A DNA stretch of 7,187 nt, from positions 1-7,187 of the forward strand of contig JBBKVQ010000413.1 of NCBI GenBank assembly GCA_037968515.1, written 5' to 3'. Of this stretch, positions 5,882 to 7,187 are shown piece by piece (the first letter of the stretch is position 1; every line of letters starts with the position of its first letter). The DNA is from JBFFMO01 sp037968515. Lineage in GTDB: Bacteria > Myxococcota_A > Bradymonadia > Bradymonadales > Bradymonadaceae. Position numbers and translations under genes: made by a program. Below the pieces are notes generated by a model that worked only from the letters and a program-made list of their open reading frames with translations, was not told the DNA's origin and made no database searches.

Positions 5882-7048
5882 ATGTGGCGAATGGTAATTT
5901 TTGGTGTCGTGGCCAGCTCAGTTTGGGCCGCAGTTCATATCTATCTGGGACGACACATCCTTGGCGCATTGAAACTAAAGGGCCGAGCCACCTTTATCGG
6001 GTGGGGTCTTGTCGCGGGTCATGGGGTCCTTGCTCCGATCGCCATGATCGCCCGTCGTGGCTCGATGGGTGGACCTTTCTGGGACGCGCTCAACCTTGCG
6101 ACCTATATCGGGATGGGCTTTGTTGCGCTGCTCTTCATTGTGTTCCTGACGATCGATATCGCTCGCCTCGTGGTAAGAATCGTCGAAAAAGTCGGCGGCC
6201 GACAACCCGACCCTGACAGACGGCAATTCCTGACAGGATCAGTGAATCTGGGCGCATTTGCCCTGACAGGTGTGGCCACCGGCGTCGGTTTTCAAAAAGC
6301 GACCAAGATCCCGGATATCAAAGAGGTCACGATCGAGGTTCCGGGCTTGCACGCTAACCTTGATGGTTTTGTGATCGCCCAGCTTTCTGACATGCATATC
6401 GGACCAACCCTTAAAAGGGACTTCCTGAACGGTGTGATCGACCGGGCAATGACGATCAAAGCCGACCTGATCGCGATCACGGGGGACTCTGTCGACGCGT
6501 ACGTCCAGGATCTGGGCGACGTCATGACGGAACTGACGCGTCTGAAGGCCGAACACGGGGTCTTCATCGTGACGGGCAACCACGAGTATTATTTCGACGG
6601 GCCGGCCTGGGCCCGATTCTACGAGGAGATCGGCCTACGCACTCTGAACAACGCCCATGAACTGGTGCGAGTTGATCGTGCCGGACTTCTGGTGGGAGGT
6701 GTCACTGATTTTCGGGCTGCCCAAATGGCTCCGGAACATGCTTCGGACCCGCACCTGGCCATGCGCAACGCACCCGATCACGATTTTTCTTTGCTGCTCG
6801 CCCATCAACCATCGAGCGTCTACGAAGCCGCCAAAGCGGGCTGGCAATTGCAGATCTCGGGGCACACCCATGGCGGACAGTTTTTCCCGTTCAACTTCGT
6901 CATCGGACTGGTGCACGAGTTTTCTGTGGGCCTCGGAAAACACCTTGAGACTCTGATTTATGTAAGTCGTGGAGCAGGTTACTGGGGGCCGCCAAACCGA
7001 TTGGGCGCCCCATCCGAGATCACAAAAATCACGCTTCGACGAAGCTAG
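5882..7048 (+). CDS. membrane-attached calcineurin-like metallophosphoesterase (YkuE/YaeI-like)
   Basis: 388 residues. The C-terminal domain (about 145-388) has the full metallophosphoesterase motif set: SDMHIG (Asp170, His172), GDSVD (Asp202), GNHE (Asn233, His234), LLAHQP (His308) and GHTHGGQ (His328, His330). These residues hold two metal ions and hydrolyse phosphate mono- or diesters. Relatives such as YkuE and YaeI act at the membrane or wall. The N-terminal part is hydrophobic, with likely membrane segments near 4-22, 36-57 and 72-98. A twin-arginine motif DRRQFLTGS (112-120) is then followed by an Ala/Gly-rich hydrophobic stretch (121-137), as at the start of Tat-exported relatives. 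The catalytic domain is therefore probably held on the outer side of the inner membrane, though this depends on how the preceding segments insert. The substrate is unknown; phospholipid headgroup or other envelope phosphoesters are possible. The gene starts after a strong AGGAAGG and is divergent from the acyltransferase gene. Confidence 0.9.
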   Translation: MWRMVIFGVVASSVWAAVHIYLGRHILGALKLKGRATFIGWGLVAGHGVLAPIAMIARRGSMGGPFWDALNLATYIGMGFVALLFIVFLTIDIARLVVRIVEKVGGRQPDPDRRQFLTGSVNLGAFALTGVATGVGFQKATKIPDIKEVTIEVPGLHANLDGFVIAQLSDMHIGPTLKRDFLNGVIDRAMTIKADLIAITGDSVDAYVQDLGDVMTELTRLKAEHGVFIVTGNHEYYFDGPAWARFYEEIGLRTLNNAHELVRVDRAGLLVGGVTDFRAAQMAPEHASDPHLAMRNAPDHDFSLLLAHQPSSVYEAAKAGWQLQISGHTHGGQFFPFNFVIGLVHEFSVGLGKHLETLIYVSRGAGYWGPPNRLGAPSEITKITLRRS

Positions 7049-7055
7049 TGGCCTG

Positions 7056-7079
7056 CGTCACGCCTGCTAAGCGTTGACG
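7056..7079 (+). terminator. imperfect hairpin after the phosphoesterase gene (possible terminator or operator)
   Basis: CGTCACGC (7056-7063) can pair with GCG-T-TGACG (7071-7079) as eight base pairs with one bulged T and a loop CTGCTAA. It starts eight bases after the phosphoesterase stop. No T run follows directly, so as an intrinsic terminator it is weak. Its right arm overlaps the -35 of the candidate promoter for the next gene, so it could equally be a regulatory site. Confidence 0.35.
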
Positions 7080-7102
7080 GTCGGAAGTCCTTGCTTTAGG
7101 TT
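7074..7102 (+). promoter_or_regulatory. candidate sigma70-type promoter for the zinc-ribbon gene
   Basis: TTGACG (7074-7079, five of six matches to TTGACA) is followed after exactly 17 bases by TAGGTT (7097-7102), which keeps the T, A and final T of TATAAT. A start near 7109 would leave a leader of about 29 bases containing AGG (7126-7128) before the ATG at 7138. Confidence 0.4.
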
Positions 7103-7137
7103 TGCGGCTCGCAACACGAAGTAGCAGGTTGATTTCC

Positions 7138-7187
7138 ATGATTTCTTGCCCGAAATGCGGCGCCGAAAACGCCGACAATGCCAATCA
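7138..7187 (+). CDS. zinc-ribbon protein, N-terminal start only (3' end cut by window)
   Basis: ATG at 7138 opens a frame that runs to the window end, giving 16 full codons beginning MISCPKCGAENADNAN. CPKCG followed by AENAD is the first knuckle of the small zinc-ribbon domain found at the N terminus of many bacterial proteins, where a second CxxCG normally follows 10-15 residues later, here outside the window. AGG (7126-7128) lies nine bases upstream and a candidate promoter precedes it. In such proteins the ribbon is usually joined to a varied downstream domain, so no function can be given. The frame is short, but the motif at the very start and the upstream signals make it credible. Confidence 0.7.
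   Translation, partial: MISCPKCGAENADNAN

Noticed and set aside
1..7187. Search for a defence, toxin-antitoxin, secretion or mobile-element system
   Set aside because: No nuclease, transposase, integrase, small toxin pair or terminal repeats could be recognised; all long genes fit housekeeping or envelope families.

Overview
The window looks like an ordinary stretch of bacterial chromosome. It has a tight layout, six protein genes (two cut by the window edges) and no gene-free stretch over 300 bases. I see no rRNA, tRNA, insertion sequence, phage gene or CRISPR array. The best clue to the organism is the lipoprotein at 2413-4209, where a lipobox is followed by an NN-x-T repeat linker, calcium-binding DxDxDG repeats and a von Willebrand A (VWA) domain with Cys-rich inserts. 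From general knowledge, that style is common in Myxococcota/Bradymonadales-type 'deltaproteobacteria'. A didermal predatory or marine bacterium of that kind is my best guess, but it is inference from one protein style.

Layout, left to right. Positions 1-429 (+) are the C-terminal end of a D-3-phosphoglycerate dehydrogenase-like protein (serine synthesis) with an ACT-type regulatory domain. After 62 bases holding a small perfect hairpin comes argS (492-2411, +), a full-length arginyl-tRNA synthetase of the KMKSREG type. Its stop is one base from the stop of a convergent gene. That minus-strand unit, read from 5784 down to 2413, has a membrane-anchored PlsC-type acyltransferase first, then 39 bases later the VWA lipoprotein. 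The spacing suggests one operon.

A 97-base divergent intergenic region (5785-5881) separates the acyltransferase from a plus-strand gene for a membrane-attached calcineurin-like metallophosphoesterase (5882-7048). It holds a dyad, TGATA-N11-TATCA, lying on a candidate minus-strand promoter. Next is a short gap (7049-7137) with an imperfect hairpin overlapping a candidate promoter. The window ends in the first codons of a gene whose product starts with a CPKCG zinc-ribbon motif.

The left third is housekeeping (serine and arginyl-tRNA). The right two thirds concern the cell envelope: an acyltransferase probably acting on lipid, a lipoprotein probably displayed on a membrane, and a membrane-tethered phosphoesterase. 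I do not see a clear new defence or mobile system. The most interesting items are the architecture of the VWA lipoprotein with its repeat-built stalk, the two-part acyltransferase, and the internal twin-arginine motif in the phosphoesterase.
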